Assembly (NCBI GenBank): GCA_043842855.1
Contig: JBBPJF010000003.1
Span: 1 to 64,000 of the forward strand
DNA: 64,000 nucleotides
Direction: 5' to 3'
From: QFNR01 sp043842855
GTDB lineage: Bacteria > Pseudomonadota > Gammaproteobacteria > Burkholderiales > Neisseriaceae
A model generated the notes under the pieces. The model did no database searches. It saw only the letters and a program-made list of their open reading frames with translations, and had not been told where the DNA came from. Below are positions 24,283-34,458 of the stretch, piece by piece. Position 1 is the stretch's first letter; each line of letters opens with the position of its first letter. Both the position numbers and the translations under genes were made by a program.

Positions 24283-25452
24283 ATGCGGTATAACACAATT
24301 AGCGACTTAGAGTTACGGCACAAAAGGGTCCTCATTAGGGTTGATATGAATGTCCCCATAAATCAGGGTGTAATCACAGATGATACTCGTATCAAAGCCT
24401 CCCTACCCACCATCCGTTATGCACTGGAAAAAGGCAGCCAAGTTATCTTAATGACTCATTTAGGAAGGCCTAAAGAAGGTGAATATTCTCAAGAAGCGGA
24501 TGTGAAACCCATAGCGGAAAGGCTAGGAACGTATCTGCAAAGAAAAGTTCCAGTCATCGATAACTGGCAGCAATTAAAAACCTCTTTTCCAGCCACAAAT
24601 ATAGTTATGCTTCAAAATGTACGGTTTAATTTAGGCGAAAAAGAAAATTCTAAAGAGCTTGGGCAAGCTTATGCGGCTTTATGTGATATTTTTGTTAATG
24701 ATGCTTTTGGAACAGCGCATAGAGCGCAGGCCTCTACTCATGCTGTAGCATGCTTTGCTGCTCAAAATGCTTGTGGTTTATTACTAGATATGGAATTACG
24801 GAGTTTAGAACGAGCACTATCTAACCCACAGCGACCCTTACTAGCTATAGTTGGGGGAAGTAAAATTTCTACCAAACTCAAAGTACTTAATCGATTAGCG
24901 GATAAAGTTGACTACCTAATAGTAGGAGGGGGAATTGCAAATACATTTTTATTAACCCAGAATATTAATGTTGGAAACTCATTAGTAGAAACCTCCTTAA
25001 TAAATGAAGCTAAAGAGATCTTAGATAAGGTAGAAAAGAAGGGGGGGAATTTACCTTTACCTTTAGACGTCTATGTTGCTCAGAATTTTTCCCCAGAAGC
25101 ACAAGCTACCCTGAAAAATATAAATGAACTGTCACTAGAGGATCAAATCTTGGACTTTGGTCCTAAAAGTATGCAACAAATTGAAAGGTTTATTCAACAG
25201 GCTAGTACTATTGTCTGGAATGGTCCTGTAGGAGTTTTTGAATTCCCTAATTTTTCTTACGGAACTGCTCAGTTGGCTAAAGCTATCGCTGCCAGCCGGG
25301 CTTATTCCGTCGCCGGTGGAGGCGATACCTTAGCCGCTATTAACCACTTTAACATAGGCTCTAGTATCGATTATGTTAGCACTGGAGGAGGGGCCTTTTT
25401 AGAATTTCTAGAAGGGCGAGATCTTCCAGCTATAGAGGTTCTATTAAAGTAG
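24283..25452 (+). CDS. pgk: Phosphoglycerate kinase
   Basis: This 389-residue protein uses the ATG at 24283, with AAGGA upstream; a GTG two codons earlier is possible. It has the N-terminal RVLIRVDMNVPI, the substrate region THLGRPKEG, the ADP-binding SKISTKLKVL, and the C-terminal GGGDTLAAI and STGGGAFLEFLEG motifs. It catalyses the ATP-forming step of glycolysis. The waaA start is 2 nt after the stop. Confidence 0.96.
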   Translation: MRYNTISDLELRHKRVLIRVDMNVPINQGVITDDTRIKASLPTIRYALEKGSQVILMTHLGRPKEGEYSQEADVKPIAERLGTYLQRKVPVIDNWQQLKTSFPATNIVMLQNVRFNLGEKENSKELGQAYAALCDIFVNDAFGTAHRAQASTHAVACFAAQNACGLLLDMELRSLERALSNPQRPLLAIVGGSKISTKLKVLNRLADKVDYLIVGGGIANTFLLTQNINVGNSLVETSLINEAKEILDKVEKKGGNLPLPLDVYVAQNFSPEAQATLKNINELSLEDQILDFGPKSMQQIERFIQQASTIVWNGPVGVFEFPNFSYGTAQLAKAIAASRAYSVAGGGDTLAAINHFNIGSSIDYVSTGGGAFLEFLEGRDLPAIEVLLK

Positions 25453-25454
25453 AC

Positions 25455-26720
25455 ATGCTCGCTTTAAAGTTATACCAAGGCTTTTGGTCTATAGCCCCAT
25501 TTTTAATAAAAAAACGACTTGCCAAGCGCGGAAAAGTATCGAGTGCCTATAAAGAACACTGGGAAGAGCGCTTTGGAAGGCCTTATCATGAGCCAGTGGT
25601 GAATGGTATTTGGCTGCATGCTGTTTCTGTTGGTGAAGCTCGTGCTGCACAAGTTATTATTGAGAAGCTGAAACAAAACTATCCAGAGCGCCCTTTTTTA
25701 ATCACTGTGATGACACCTACCGCGAGAGAACAGGTCCGGCAACTGTATCCTTTCGCGCAGTGTCGTTATTTGCCGTATGACAAAAAAACTTATGTCCAGC
25801 AGTTTTTGAGGGAGCATAAGCCCTTTATGGCTCTATGGATGGAGACAGAAATTTGGCCTAATTTCCTGTTTCATTTAAAGTGGGAGGGTATACCTACTTT
25901 TCTATTAAGTGCTCGCCTATCCCGTGCGTCTTATGAAAGCTATAAACGAGTAAGGTATTTGTCTCGTCTAGCTATTCAAAGTTTTGATATTGTATTTGCT
26001 CAATCAACCCAGGATGAGGTTTACTTCAAAGCCTTAGGAGCAAAGAATGTCCAAGTAGTTGGCAACAGCAAGTATGATATTCCCATTTCACCTCAAGCTT
26101 TTAAAAAAGCAGAATGTTTTCGTTCTTACCTTGAAGATCCCTCTAGGCCTATAATTGTTTGTGGCAGTACTCGAGCAAAAAATGCTGTTGATGAAGCTTA
26201 TCTCTTACTCTCTGAGTGGAAGCAACACAAAAATCAGGCTTTATTAGTTATCGTTCCCCGACATCCGGCAAATTTTACTCCAGTCTATGAAAAAGCGCTT
26301 CAACTAGGCTTTAATACTGTGCGCCGCTCTCAAGCAAAATTGATTACGTCTGAAGTAGAAGTAGTCATTGGAGATAGCATGGGAGAGCTATTAGCCTATT
26401 ATCTTTGTGCTAGTGTAGCCTTTGTAGGCGGCTCCCTAGTAAATACTGGTGGTCAAAATATTCTCGAACCTATTAGGTGTAAAATACCCACTGTTTTTGG
26501 TTTTTCAACCTATCATTTCGCTGAAGTATGTCGTTCAGCTCTACAAGCTGGCTGTGCTATTCAAGTCCATACTGTTTCTCAATGGTATGAAGTCATTGAT
26601 AGACTGCTAACTGATAAAACTCGTTATAATAAGATGGTGCTTCGAACCTCAGAGTGGATAAAAGCACAAGAAGGAGCCTCAGAAGCAATGGTTTCGAAAA
26701 TTAGCTCTAGCTTAGCATGA
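25455..26720 (+). CDS. waaA: 3-deoxy-D-manno-octulosonic acid transferase (KdtA/WaaA)
   Basis: This is a 421-residue GT30 glycosyltransferase. The N-terminal domain has GIWLHAVSVGEARAA (catalytic Glu region) and ALWMETEIWPNF. The C-terminal domain has IVCGSTRAKN and the nucleotide-sugar segment FVGGSLVNTGGQNILEP. It adds Kdo to lipid A precursor at the inner membrane, showing the organism makes lipopolysaccharide. It is coupled tightly behind pgk. Confidence 0.95.
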   Translation: MLALKLYQGFWSIAPFLIKKRLAKRGKVSSAYKEHWEERFGRPYHEPVVNGIWLHAVSVGEARAAQVIIEKLKQNYPERPFLITVMTPTAREQVRQLYPFAQCRYLPYDKKTYVQQFLREHKPFMALWMETEIWPNFLFHLKWEGIPTFLLSARLSRASYESYKRVRYLSRLAIQSFDIVFAQSTQDEVYFKALGAKNVQVVGNSKYDIPISPQAFKKAECFRSYLEDPSRPIIVCGSTRAKNAVDEAYLLLSEWKQHKNQALLVIVPRHPANFTPVYEKALQLGFNTVRRSQAKLITSEVEVVIGDSMGELLAYYLCASVAFVGGSLVNTGGQNILEPIRCKIPTVFGFSTYHFAEVCRSALQAGCAIQVHTVSQWYEVIDRLLTDKTRYNKMVLRTSEWIKAQEGASEAMVSKISSSLA

Positions 26721-26783
26721 CTTCAGTGTCTTTTTTTGCCAAAATTTAGACGGAAGGGAGGGGGAGGGCATTAAATTTTTTCT

Positions 26784-26811
26784 AAAAGCTCGCTGCTTAA
26801 GCAGGGCTTTT
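26784..26811. terminator. Hairpin between convergent waaA and ribD
   Basis: aaaagc ... gctttt encloses an inner ctgctt/aagcag stem with a small internal mismatch. The A-rich left and T-rich right flanks fit a bidirectional intrinsic terminator in the 146-nt convergent gap. Confidence 0.55.
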
Positions 26812-26866
26812 ACTCACAGGTGAATGTAAGTACAACCATTTTTGTTAAGTACTGAGATAGAATAAA

Positions 26867-27976
26867 CTATTCTTGAGGGCGCAGGATCCATTTCTTATCA
26901 CTTCCCAGATTTTCTTCCCGAATCCGATTCCATCGACTAGCGGCACTCAGCTGTTTCAATTCTGGTAATGCAAAAGCATCTAAGGCATCTTTACCTAAAA
27001 TTAAGGGAGCTTGATAGATATGTAACTCATCTACTAGCTTTCTCTCTAAAAAAGCTCCTGCCAATTTAGGCCCACACTCTAAATACAACTGCCCAATTTC
27101 TAATTTAGCTAACAGTTTCATTAAATTGACGAGTTCAATACGGCCATCTTTAATTTTTGCCTTAATTAGTTTCACATGAGGAGGGATAAAGGATTTTTTT
27201 ACACCCTGTATTTCTAAATCTTCTGCAACCACTAGCCAAGTAGGACTTCCCGAATCTTGTATTACTTTTGCATTTGGAGAGATCGTTAGGTAGGGATCTA
27301 AGACTATACGTACAGGCTGCCTTTTGGTAGTGAAAGATCTAATGTTTAGTTGAGGATCATCCCGCTGCACCGTTCCAATACCTGTCAATATAGCACAGGA
27401 TTCTGCACGATTACGCTGTACATCTTCACGTGCAATAGTTCCGGTGATCCACTGACTTATTCCATTTTTTAGGGCAATTTTTCCATCTAAGCTCATTGCC
27501 ATCTTTAAAATAACAAATGGCCGATGCCTCTCTATACGAGATAGAAAACCTCTATTAAGCTCTCGAGCTTGCTGCGCTAATAAACCACAATCTACCTGTA
27601 TAGAAGCTTTTTTTAATAGTTCAAAGCCTCGTCCATTGACTAAGGGATTCGGGTCTAGCATTGCCACAACTACCCGCCCAATCTTCCTCTTGATTAAAGC
27701 TTCTACACAAGGTCCGGTAGCTCCCCAGTGACTACATGGCTCTAAGGTGATGTATATGGTACCCTCCCTTAAGTCCTGTTCGGGCGGTAATTGAGAAAGA
27801 GCTATAATCTCTGCATGCGCCCCCCCTTTGTGTTGATGAAAACTTTCTGCAATAATCTGATGGTGCAATGCAATAACACAACCTACCCTGGGATTAGGGG
27901 AGGTACTGTAACGGCCCCGCCAGGCCAAAGCTATAGCCCGGGCCATACACTCATGATCAAACTGATTAAAAACCAT
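26867..27976 (-). CDS. ribD: Bifunctional riboflavin deaminase/reductase RibD
   Basis: This is a 369-residue protein. The N-terminal cytidine-deaminase-like domain has zinc motif GAHAEIIAL and PCSHWGATGPC (about 50-90). The C-terminal reductase domain (about 150-365) has FVILKMAMSLDGKIA and the NADPH-binding region. It performs the second and third steps of riboflavin synthesis. ribE (riboflavin synthase) is about 6 kb away. The lipoprotein gene upstream ends 5 nt before this start. Confidence 0.95.
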   Translation of the reverse strand: MVFNQFDHECMARAIALAWRGRYSTSPNPRVGCVIALHHQIIAESFHQHKGGAHAEIIALSQLPPEQDLREGTIYITLEPCSHWGATGPCVEALIKRKIGRVVVAMLDPNPLVNGRGFELLKKASIQVDCGLLAQQARELNRGFLSRIERHRPFVILKMAMSLDGKIALKNGISQWITGTIAREDVQRNRAESCAILTGIGTVQRDDPQLNIRSFTTKRQPVRIVLDPYLTISPNAKVIQDSGSPTWLVVAEDLEIQGVKKSFIPPHVKLIKAKIKDGRIELVNLMKLLAKLEIGQLYLECGPKLAGAFLERKLVDELHIYQAPLILGKDALDAFALPELKQLSAASRWNRIREENLGSDKKWILRPQE

Positions 27977-27981
27977 CCCAA

Positions 27982-28590
27982 CTACTGAACATTAACAGTT
28001 GACTTAAGCGCAAGCTTTTTAACTTCTTCCTTTAATTCTGAAATGGATTGTGTTGGACTAATTGCACAAGCCGTATAAGCTAGCTTACCATCAGTGGTCA
28101 AAATAACCTGACATGCGTTATTAAGTTTTTTCTTCGTATCTAGATAAGCAAATTTAGCATATGCTATTTGCTTACTCTGCAAACCTTGCTCATATTCAGC
28201 TGTGGGAAAAGCTGTCTTTATTTTATTCTGTAAATTTTTCAAATAGATATCTACTGTCTCATGGATGGGACCTACTTTCGTTACTGCAACAGAAATATCC
28301 CTATTATCATCGTAAAAATACTTCATAGTTTTAAAAGAATGATAAGTCCGGTTATATGCTTTTAACTGTCTTTCATCAAGTACTCTGTAAGACCCTTGTG
28401 AAAATAATTGAACCTCCTGTTTAGCGTCTTTATCTTCTATTGCCAATTGGGTTATATTCTCTTTCTCTTTTGCTGTCTCAAGTTGTTGCAAAGATACGGA
28501 ACTCTCAGTAGACTTGTCTTTGCAGCCAGACAAAACAGCAAACACCAGCAACCCTACCAGTGATAAGCCATAAATTTGTTTGGTTTTCAT
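27982..28590 (-). CDS. Hypothetical lipoprotein upstream of ribD
   Basis: This is a 202-residue protein with a clear lipoprotein signal (MKTKQIYGLSLVGLLVFAVL then SGC, Cys about 23). A charged linker is followed by a mixed alpha/beta region with no motif I recognise. Three Cys occur, including the lipid Cys. It probably shares a transcript with ribD (5-nt gap), but that gives no functional clue. The start has a GAGGA-type ribosome site. Confidence 0.8.
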   Translation of the reverse strand: MKTKQIYGLSLVGLLVFAVLSGCKDKSTESSVSLQQLETAKEKENITQLAIEDKDAKQEVQLFSQGSYRVLDERQLKAYNRTYHSFKTMKYFYDDNRDISVAVTKVGPIHETVDIYLKNLQNKIKTAFPTAEYEQGLQSKQIAYAKFAYLDTKKKLNNACQVILTTDGKLAYTACAISPTQSISELKEEVKKLALKSTVNVQ

Positions 28591-28677
28591 TCATCCTCTT
28601 CCTTCAAAAAACAACCCAAACTTGCAGCCGACAGAGTTATTAGAACTCCACCGCTTGCTACAGTTTAGGTCTTTGCT

Positions 28678-29508
28678 TCAAATAGTCCCTTCAGAGAATC
28701 CTAATAGCCTAGCTAACTCATAAAGAACAGGTTGAACCGCCGGCCGCTGACCGGTCCAAAGAAAGAAAGACTCCGCCGCCTGATACACTAGCATGCCTAA
28801 ACCATCGCTGACCATGGGTACTTGATGCTCTCTTGCTTTACTCAAAAAAGGATTCCGGACCACGCCATACATCATATCATAGGCCAGCTCACAGCCTGAA
28901 AAAATCTGGGGGTGTATTTCTGGCATTTTGCCCTGAAGCGTACTAGAGGTAGCATTAATAACCATATCATAATTTTTTTTATGAGCTTCAGGCATAGAAA
29001 TATATGCTATTCCAAACTCATCTGCTAATAATCTAGCCTTTTCCACCGTTCTATTGGTAACCGTAATGGAAACTGGATTTTCTTTCAATAAAGGATAAAG
29101 TACTCCCCGACAAGCTCCTCCGGCTCCTATCACTAGTATTTTTTTATCTTTTAATAGAATAGGCATAGTTTTAATCGCATTAACCAAACCTACACCATCT
29201 GTATTATCTCCATACCAACCATAGGGCCCGTCTCGAATGAGGGTATTAACTGCCTTTGCTTTTCCTGCTCTAATACTAGTGTGCTCAAGTAAAGCAAAGG
29301 CCTCTTCCTTGAGGGGAAGAGTGAGGTTAGCACCATGCCCGGCTTGTTGATGAAACTTACGCAGGGCTGTGGCTAAATTCCCTCGTTTCACTAGTAACTT
29401 ATAATAGCTTATACTTAGACCCAGCTGCTGAGCAAATAAACTGTGTATCTGCGGCGATAAACTGTGCTGGATAGGATCTCCAAAGACAGCCAGTTGATAG
29501 GCACCCAT
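28678..29508 (-). CDS. aroE: Shikimate dehydrogenase AroE
   Basis: This 276-residue protein has FGDPIQHSLSPQIHSLF at the N-terminus, the substrate motif GANLTLPLKEEA (catalytic Lys), GDNTDGVGL (catalytic Asp), the NADPH fold VIGAGGACRGVLYPL and NRTVEKA. It reduces 3-dehydroshikimate in the aromatic amino acid pathway. The gene lies 30 nt downstream of fumC on the same strand, likely co-transcribed. Confidence 0.95.
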   Translation of the reverse strand: MGAYQLAVFGDPIQHSLSPQIHSLFAQQLGLSISYYKLLVKRGNLATALRKFHQQAGHGANLTLPLKEEAFALLEHTSIRAGKAKAVNTLIRDGPYGWYGDNTDGVGLVNAIKTMPILLKDKKILVIGAGGACRGVLYPLLKENPVSITVTNRTVEKARLLADEFGIAYISMPEAHKKNYDMVINATSSTLQGKMPEIHPQIFSGCELAYDMMYGVVRNPFLSKAREHQVPMVSDGLGMLVYQAAESFFLWTGQRPAVQPVLYELARLLGFSEGTI

Positions 29509-29538
29509 AGTTAAGCTTACTTATCCTTGAAAAATAAA

Positions 29539-30936
29539 TTAGCAACTATCATTCGTTCCAACCATTTTTCGTGGATCGACAATAAGATCAAACTCTTCTG
29601 CAGAAATGTAACCTGTTTGTAAGGCCGCTTCTTTTAAGGTCAAACCCTCTCGGTGAGCTTTTTTCGCGATCTGTGCTGCTTTATCGTAGCCAATGTGTGT
29701 ATTTAAGGCAGTGACTAACATCAAAGATTTCTTTAAAAGCTCTTCAATACGACCTAAATTAGGTTGAATGCCTTTAACACAATGCTCGTTAAAACTATTT
29801 ATTCCATCAGCTAACAAACGGACACTTTGCAGAAAATTGTAAGCAATCATAGGCCGGTAAACATTAAGTTCAAAATTTCCAGAAGCCCCCCCAAAGTTAA
29901 TGGCCACATCATTTCCCATAACCTGGGCACAAAGCATAGTCATCGCTTCACATTGGGTAGGATTAACTTTTCCTGGCATGATAGAAGAGCCGGGTTCATT
30001 CTCAGGAATAGTAATTTCACCAAGCCCAGAGCGTGGCCCACTAGCCAACCATCTGATATCATTAGCAATCTTAACTAAACTACACGCTAGGGTTTTTAGA
30101 GCACCATGGGCATTTACCAAACCGTCTGCACAGGCTAGAGATTCAAATTTATTAGGTGAGCTAATGAAAGGGAAACCCGTATAATCGGCAATAGCCGCTG
30201 CCACTCTATCCGCATAGCCTCTCGGTGTATTTAACCCAGTTCCAACCGCTGTCCCACCAAGAGCTAATTCATACAAATGAGATAGGGTAGCCTCAACGTG
30301 TTGCTTTGAGTGTTGTAATTGCGCAACGTATCCGGAAAATTCCTGTCCCAAAGTCAGGGGTGTGGCATCCTGTAAATGAGTGCGGCCTATTTTTATGATG
30401 GAAGCAAATGCCTTTACATGTTCACAAAGTGTGTCCAACAAACTTTCAATAGAGGGTAATAAGCGCTGATGAATAGCCAGTACTGCAGCAATATGCATTG
30501 CAGTTGGGAAGACATCATTGGAAGACTGGCTTTTATTCACATCATCATTGGGATGTACAAGCCGAAGCTCTCCCACTGCTCCTCCTAAAATCTGGCTAGC
30601 TCTATTGGCAATAACTTCATTCATATTCATATTAGATTGCGTACCTGAACCTGTTTGCCAAACTACCAGTGGAAATTCTTGAGGAAAGTTACCTGCTAGT
30701 ACTTCATCAGCCGCCTGTGTGATAGCCTCCATTTTTTCTCTAGGTAAAAGCCCTAATTCATAATTAGTAATGGCAGAAGACCGCTTAATGAGGGCCAAGG
30801 CATCGATAATCTCTTTAGGCTGCCTCTCAGTTGAAATTTTAAAATTCTCTAGCGAACGCTGTGTTTGCGCCCCCCATAACCGGTCGCTAGGCACCTCTAT
30901 AGGTCCAAAGGTATCCTTCTCCACTCGGATTTCCAT
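29539..30936 (-). CDS. fumC: Class II fumarate hydratase FumC
   Basis: This 465-residue protein has GAQTQRSLENF, SSNDVFPTAMHIA, the catalytic region GRTHLQDATPLTLGQE and the family signature GSSIMPGKVNPTQCE. It interconverts fumarate and malate in the TCA cycle without an iron-sulphur cluster. Length is normal. It is transcribed divergently from ftsK. Confidence 0.96.
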   Translation of the reverse strand: MEIRVEKDTFGPIEVPSDRLWGAQTQRSLENFKISTERQPKEIIDALALIKRSSAITNYELGLLPREKMEAITQAADEVLAGNFPQEFPLVVWQTGSGTQSNMNMNEVIANRASQILGGAVGELRLVHPNDDVNKSQSSNDVFPTAMHIAAVLAIHQRLLPSIESLLDTLCEHVKAFASIIKIGRTHLQDATPLTLGQEFSGYVAQLQHSKQHVEATLSHLYELALGGTAVGTGLNTPRGYADRVAAAIADYTGFPFISSPNKFESLACADGLVNAHGALKTLACSLVKIANDIRWLASGPRSGLGEITIPENEPGSSIMPGKVNPTQCEAMTMLCAQVMGNDVAINFGGASGNFELNVYRPMIAYNFLQSVRLLADGINSFNEHCVKGIQPNLGRIEELLKKSLMLVTALNTHIGYDKAAQIAKKAHREGLTLKEAALQTGYISAEEFDLIVDPRKMVGTNDSC

Positions 30937-31092
30937 CTCTCTACCCCTGATATATTAGTAACTGATAGCCCGGGATTATAGCTAAGTTAGTTTGGATTGA
31001 CTATGATCTCCTTTACAGAAGTGGGCACAGCAGAAGATTTATCAAGTAAAATGGCGTTAGAATAAGCTTCTCTCGAAAATATCAAGAATTGA

Positions 31093-33795
31093 ATGCGTGA
31101 ACTTTTATTAATTGCTCTAGTCTTATTAACCCTTTTAGTGTTGGGTTTGAATTTATTGCAGAGAAGACTACGTCGACGTTTCATAGCCGATCTAAAGTGT
31201 TTAGCGTCTTCAGCTCCACAGAAGCTGAATAGCAACCCTATTACTGTTAATTTCTCAAAAAAACCTAGAAACTTTCAAGCTCTAGCACCTCAAGAAGGAA
31301 CTTCCGACTTCAAGTCGGTAGTTAGATCAGCCAGAAAGCAAAAAAGTAATCTATCAACTCTACTGGGTAGCTTGAATATACACGCTAAAAAACAAGACAT
31401 AAAAACCTTATCTACAGGCCAGGGACAGCCTGAAGAAAGTTTCCTATCTTTTTCCTTAAGCAACCCCAAAAAAGAATATGAAATTATTAAGGATTCAGAA
31501 TTAAAAGAATTCGCACAACGCCGAGAAGAACTCCAAATTTATCGAAAAAATAGGAAAAGATTAAATTTTTCTAGTTCCAAAACTCAGGCCCCAGCTCCCG
31601 TGCATACACTTCATTTTTCAAGAAAATCTATCGAACAGGCAATTGAAGATTATTATGTCAAAGGAGATAAACTCAAATCAGAAGCTAGCGTACCACTTAT
31701 AGAGGAAAAAGACCATTCTCAGTCTGCAGTCCCAGTGATTGATACGGAAGAAATTAAAAACAACTTACTCAAGTTAAGAAGCACACGTAGAACAGAGTCT
31801 AATTCTCAGGGCAAAAACCAAGAAAACGCCATAGAAGTAGAAGAGGTCTACCGTAATCTGAAGGGGTCAGATTCCCCACTAACTCGTAGCAAAAAAACTG
31901 CCTCCCCCGTACGAGCAACTATTGTACCCGATAGCATTATACCCAAGGAAGCTAAGAATCAGCGTAAATTTCTCAAACAGCAAAATACGAATGGGGGTGA
32001 GCAGGAACCCCTACTCAGCCGTTTTACTCCCTCAGACAATAGCCTGGGTAGCAGCACAAACAAAGTCCCTGATACTCCTCCTAGTCCTGCCTCTACAGGC
32101 GGCAGCCAAAGCCAGCTTTATGCACGTAAGAGGCAGAACTATCCCTTATCTAATAAGAACAATGAGGAGAATACAAGTAAACCTCTACACAAAGGGTGGA
32201 AAGCAGAGTTTAGCCCCTCTGCCGAGCATAATAATCCTGTCTCAGAAGTTACTAGTATTGTTTCAGCCTCTAACTCAAGTGTTCCCACCTCAACAGAGGA
32301 GAATTTTCTGCTTCCGCCCTTAAACTTACTAGAAGCGCAAAATAAGGAAGAAGTTACTTCGGCAACTAATGAACTTATTGCCTCTAATGGGCAATTGATT
32401 GAAAATAAATTAGCTGAATTTAAAGTTAAAGTTAAAGTTACAGATGCTTATTCAGGGCCAGTTATTACTCGATATGATATAGAGCCAGATACTGGAGTTA
32501 GAGGAAACCAAGTACTTAATCTTGAAAAAGATTTAGCTAGGGCGCTGGGTTGTGGTTCTGTACGCATAGTGGACACCATTCCTGGTAAAACTTGCATGGG
32601 CCTGGAATTACCTAATCCCAAAAGGAAGATTATTCGCTTGTCAGAACTTTTGAATAATGAAACATTTCTCAAAAGTCGCTCGCAGCTTACTTTAGCATTA
32701 GGTCAAGATATTACTGGCTGCCCAATTGTAACCGATCTCACTAAGGCTCCGCATTTATTAGTGGCAGGTACCACAGGATCAGGCAAATCTGTGGGAGTGA
32801 ATGCCATGATTTTATCCATTTTATTTAAAGCTGTACCTGAGGAAGTACGTTTGATCATGATCGATCCAAAAATGCTTGAATTAAGCATTTATGAAGATAT
32901 TCCCCATCTACTAGCTCCAGTGGTTACTGATATGAAGCTAGCAGCAAATGCTTTGATTTGGTGCGTCAATGAAATGGAGAAACGCTATAAGATCATGAGT
33001 CAGCTGGGAGTACGTAACATCATTGGTTTCAATCAGAAACTGAAGAACGCTCATGAAGCCAATAGGCCAGTGCCTAATCCCTTTAGCTTTACCCCTGAAC
33101 AACCAGAATTTTTACAACCATTGCCTTATATTGTAGTCATAGTAGATGAGTTTGCTGACTTAATGATGACCACGGGTAAAAAAATAGAAGAACTTATCGC
33201 ACGGCTTGCACAAAAAGCTAGGGCAGCTGGTATTCATCTAATATTGGCCACCCAGAGACCATCTGTAGATGTTATTACTGGGCTTATCAAGGCCAACATC
33301 CCCGCTAGAATTGCATTTCAAGTTTCAAGTAAGATAGACAGCCGAACCATCATTGATCAAGGGGGTGCAGAATCACTACTAGGTATGGGTGACATGTTGT
33401 TCACAAAAGGTTCTGGTTATCCTCTGAGAATTCATGGAGCTTTTGTGGCAGATGAAGAGGTTCATCGTGTAGTAGAACACCTAAAGCAATTTGGAGAGCC
33501 AGACTACGTTGAAGATATTTTACAATCCGGAGGAGGGGAGGAAGAAGAGCTCTTTGGAGCTTCAGGCACTCAGAAGAATTCAGATGCAGAAAGTGATCCT
33601 ATGTATGATGAAGCTGTTAAAGTTGTATTAAAGCATGAAAAGGCAAGTATTTCCTTCGTCCAAAGGAGCTTAAGAATTGGATATAATAGGGCTGCACGCC
33701 TCATTGAACAAATGGAAGCTGCTGGAATCGTCTCTGCTCCTGAGCATAATGGTAATCGTAGTATTTTAGTCAAAGGCCCGTCTACTGAAGATTGA
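31093..33795 (+). CDS. ftsK: FtsK/SpoIIIE-type DNA translocase with a single N-terminal membrane helix
   Basis: This is a 900-residue protein. The C-terminal motor (about 440-800) has Walker A VAGTTGSGKSVGVN, Walker B IVVIVDEFADLMM and the RPSVDVITGLIKANIP region. A winged-helix gamma domain (about 835-895) holds RSLRIGYNRAARLIEQME. It pumps the chromosome terminus through the division septum. Only one hydrophobic segment (about 3-22) precedes a polar linker of about 400 residues; most FtsK proteins have four helices. It is divergent from fumC. Confidence 0.93.
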   Translation: MRELLLIALVLLTLLVLGLNLLQRRLRRRFIADLKCLASSAPQKLNSNPITVNFSKKPRNFQALAPQEGTSDFKSVVRSARKQKSNLSTLLGSLNIHAKKQDIKTLSTGQGQPEESFLSFSLSNPKKEYEIIKDSELKEFAQRREELQIYRKNRKRLNFSSSKTQAPAPVHTLHFSRKSIEQAIEDYYVKGDKLKSEASVPLIEEKDHSQSAVPVIDTEEIKNNLLKLRSTRRTESNSQGKNQENAIEVEEVYRNLKGSDSPLTRSKKTASPVRATIVPDSIIPKEAKNQRKFLKQQNTNGGEQEPLLSRFTPSDNSLGSSTNKVPDTPPSPASTGGSQSQLYARKRQNYPLSNKNNEENTSKPLHKGWKAEFSPSAEHNNPVSEVTSIVSASNSSVPTSTEENFLLPPLNLLEAQNKEEVTSATNELIASNGQLIENKLAEFKVKVKVTDAYSGPVITRYDIEPDTGVRGNQVLNLEKDLARALGCGSVRIVDTIPGKTCMGLELPNPKRKIIRLSELLNNETFLKSRSQLTLALGQDITGCPIVTDLTKAPHLLVAGTTGSGKSVGVNAMILSILFKAVPEEVRLIMIDPKMLELSIYEDIPHLLAPVVTDMKLAANALIWCVNEMEKRYKIMSQLGVRNIIGFNQKLKNAHEANRPVPNPFSFTPEQPEFLQPLPYIVVIVDEFADLMMTTGKKIEELIARLAQKARAAGIHLILATQRPSVDVITGLIKANIPARIAFQVSSKIDSRTIIDQGGAESLLGMGDMLFTKGSGYPLRIHGAFVADEEVHRVVEHLKQFGEPDYVEDILQSGGGEEEELFGASGTQKNSDAESDPMYDEAVKVVLKHEKASISFVQRSLRIGYNRAARLIEQMEAAGIVSAPEHNGNRSILVKGPSTED

Positions 33796-33807
33796 GTATA
33801 TTTATAC

Positions 33808-34458
33808 ATGTTTACAGGGATAATCAAAGGAATAGGGACACTGGTAGACATCCAGAAACTGCCCAATCACTCAACTCAAACGCACTGGGTTAAATTACCG
33901 AAACTCTGTAGCCAAAATTTGGCTATTGGAGCTTCGGTTGCGCTCAATGGCTGTTGCTTGACTGTAACTGATAGTAAAGAGGACTGCCTTTTTTCATTTG
34001 ATTTGATTGAAGAAACGTTGAAAAAAACTAACTTAGGGCAGGGTAAAGTAAAGGATAAACTTAATATAGAACGTTCCTTGCAAGTCGGAGATGAAGTGGG
34101 GGGGCATCTCATGAGTGGTCATATCTTTGATACAGTTAAAATTAGTTCTATTGAGCAAAAGAGAGGGAACTGTATTATCCAATTTGAACTAACTGAAGCT
34201 ATTTCCCCTTATATCTTTAGCAAGGGGTTCATCGGATTAGATGGTTGTAGTTTAACTGTAGGAGAGGTTACTCCCCATAGCTTTTCGGTCTATCTTATCC
34301 CAGAAACTTTACGTCAAACTATTTTTCAATATAGGAAAATAGGAGAACGTATTAACCTGGAAATTGATACGCAAACCAAAGCTACAGTGGATACTGTACA
34401 AAGATTATTGCAGCAGCACCTCAGAGAGTGGAAGAAGGATACATTGCATGGCAGTTAA
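33808..34458 (+). CDS. ribE: Riboflavin synthase alpha chain
   Basis: This 216-residue protein starts with MFTGIIKGIGTL. It has two lumazine-binding repeats (about 1-97 and 98-200), each with the NGCCLTV / DGCSLTV segment. It dismutates lumazine to riboflavin. Its 3' end overlaps the rluB start by 11 nt. The gene is also called ribC or ribE in different species. Confidence 0.95.
   Translation: MFTGIIKGIGTLVDIQKLPNHSTQTHWVKLPKLCSQNLAIGASVALNGCCLTVTDSKEDCLFSFDLIEETLKKTNLGQGKVKDKLNIERSLQVGDEVGGHLMSGHIFDTVKISSIEQKRGNCIIQFELTEAISPYIFSKGFIGLDGCSLTVGEVTPHSFSVYLIPETLRQTIFQYRKIGERINLEIDTQTKATVDTVQRLLQQHLREWKKDTLHGS

Noticed and set aside
31922..32323. Plus-strand ORF inside ftsK in another frame
   Set aside because: It lies in the polar linker of ftsK and has no ribosome site or family match.
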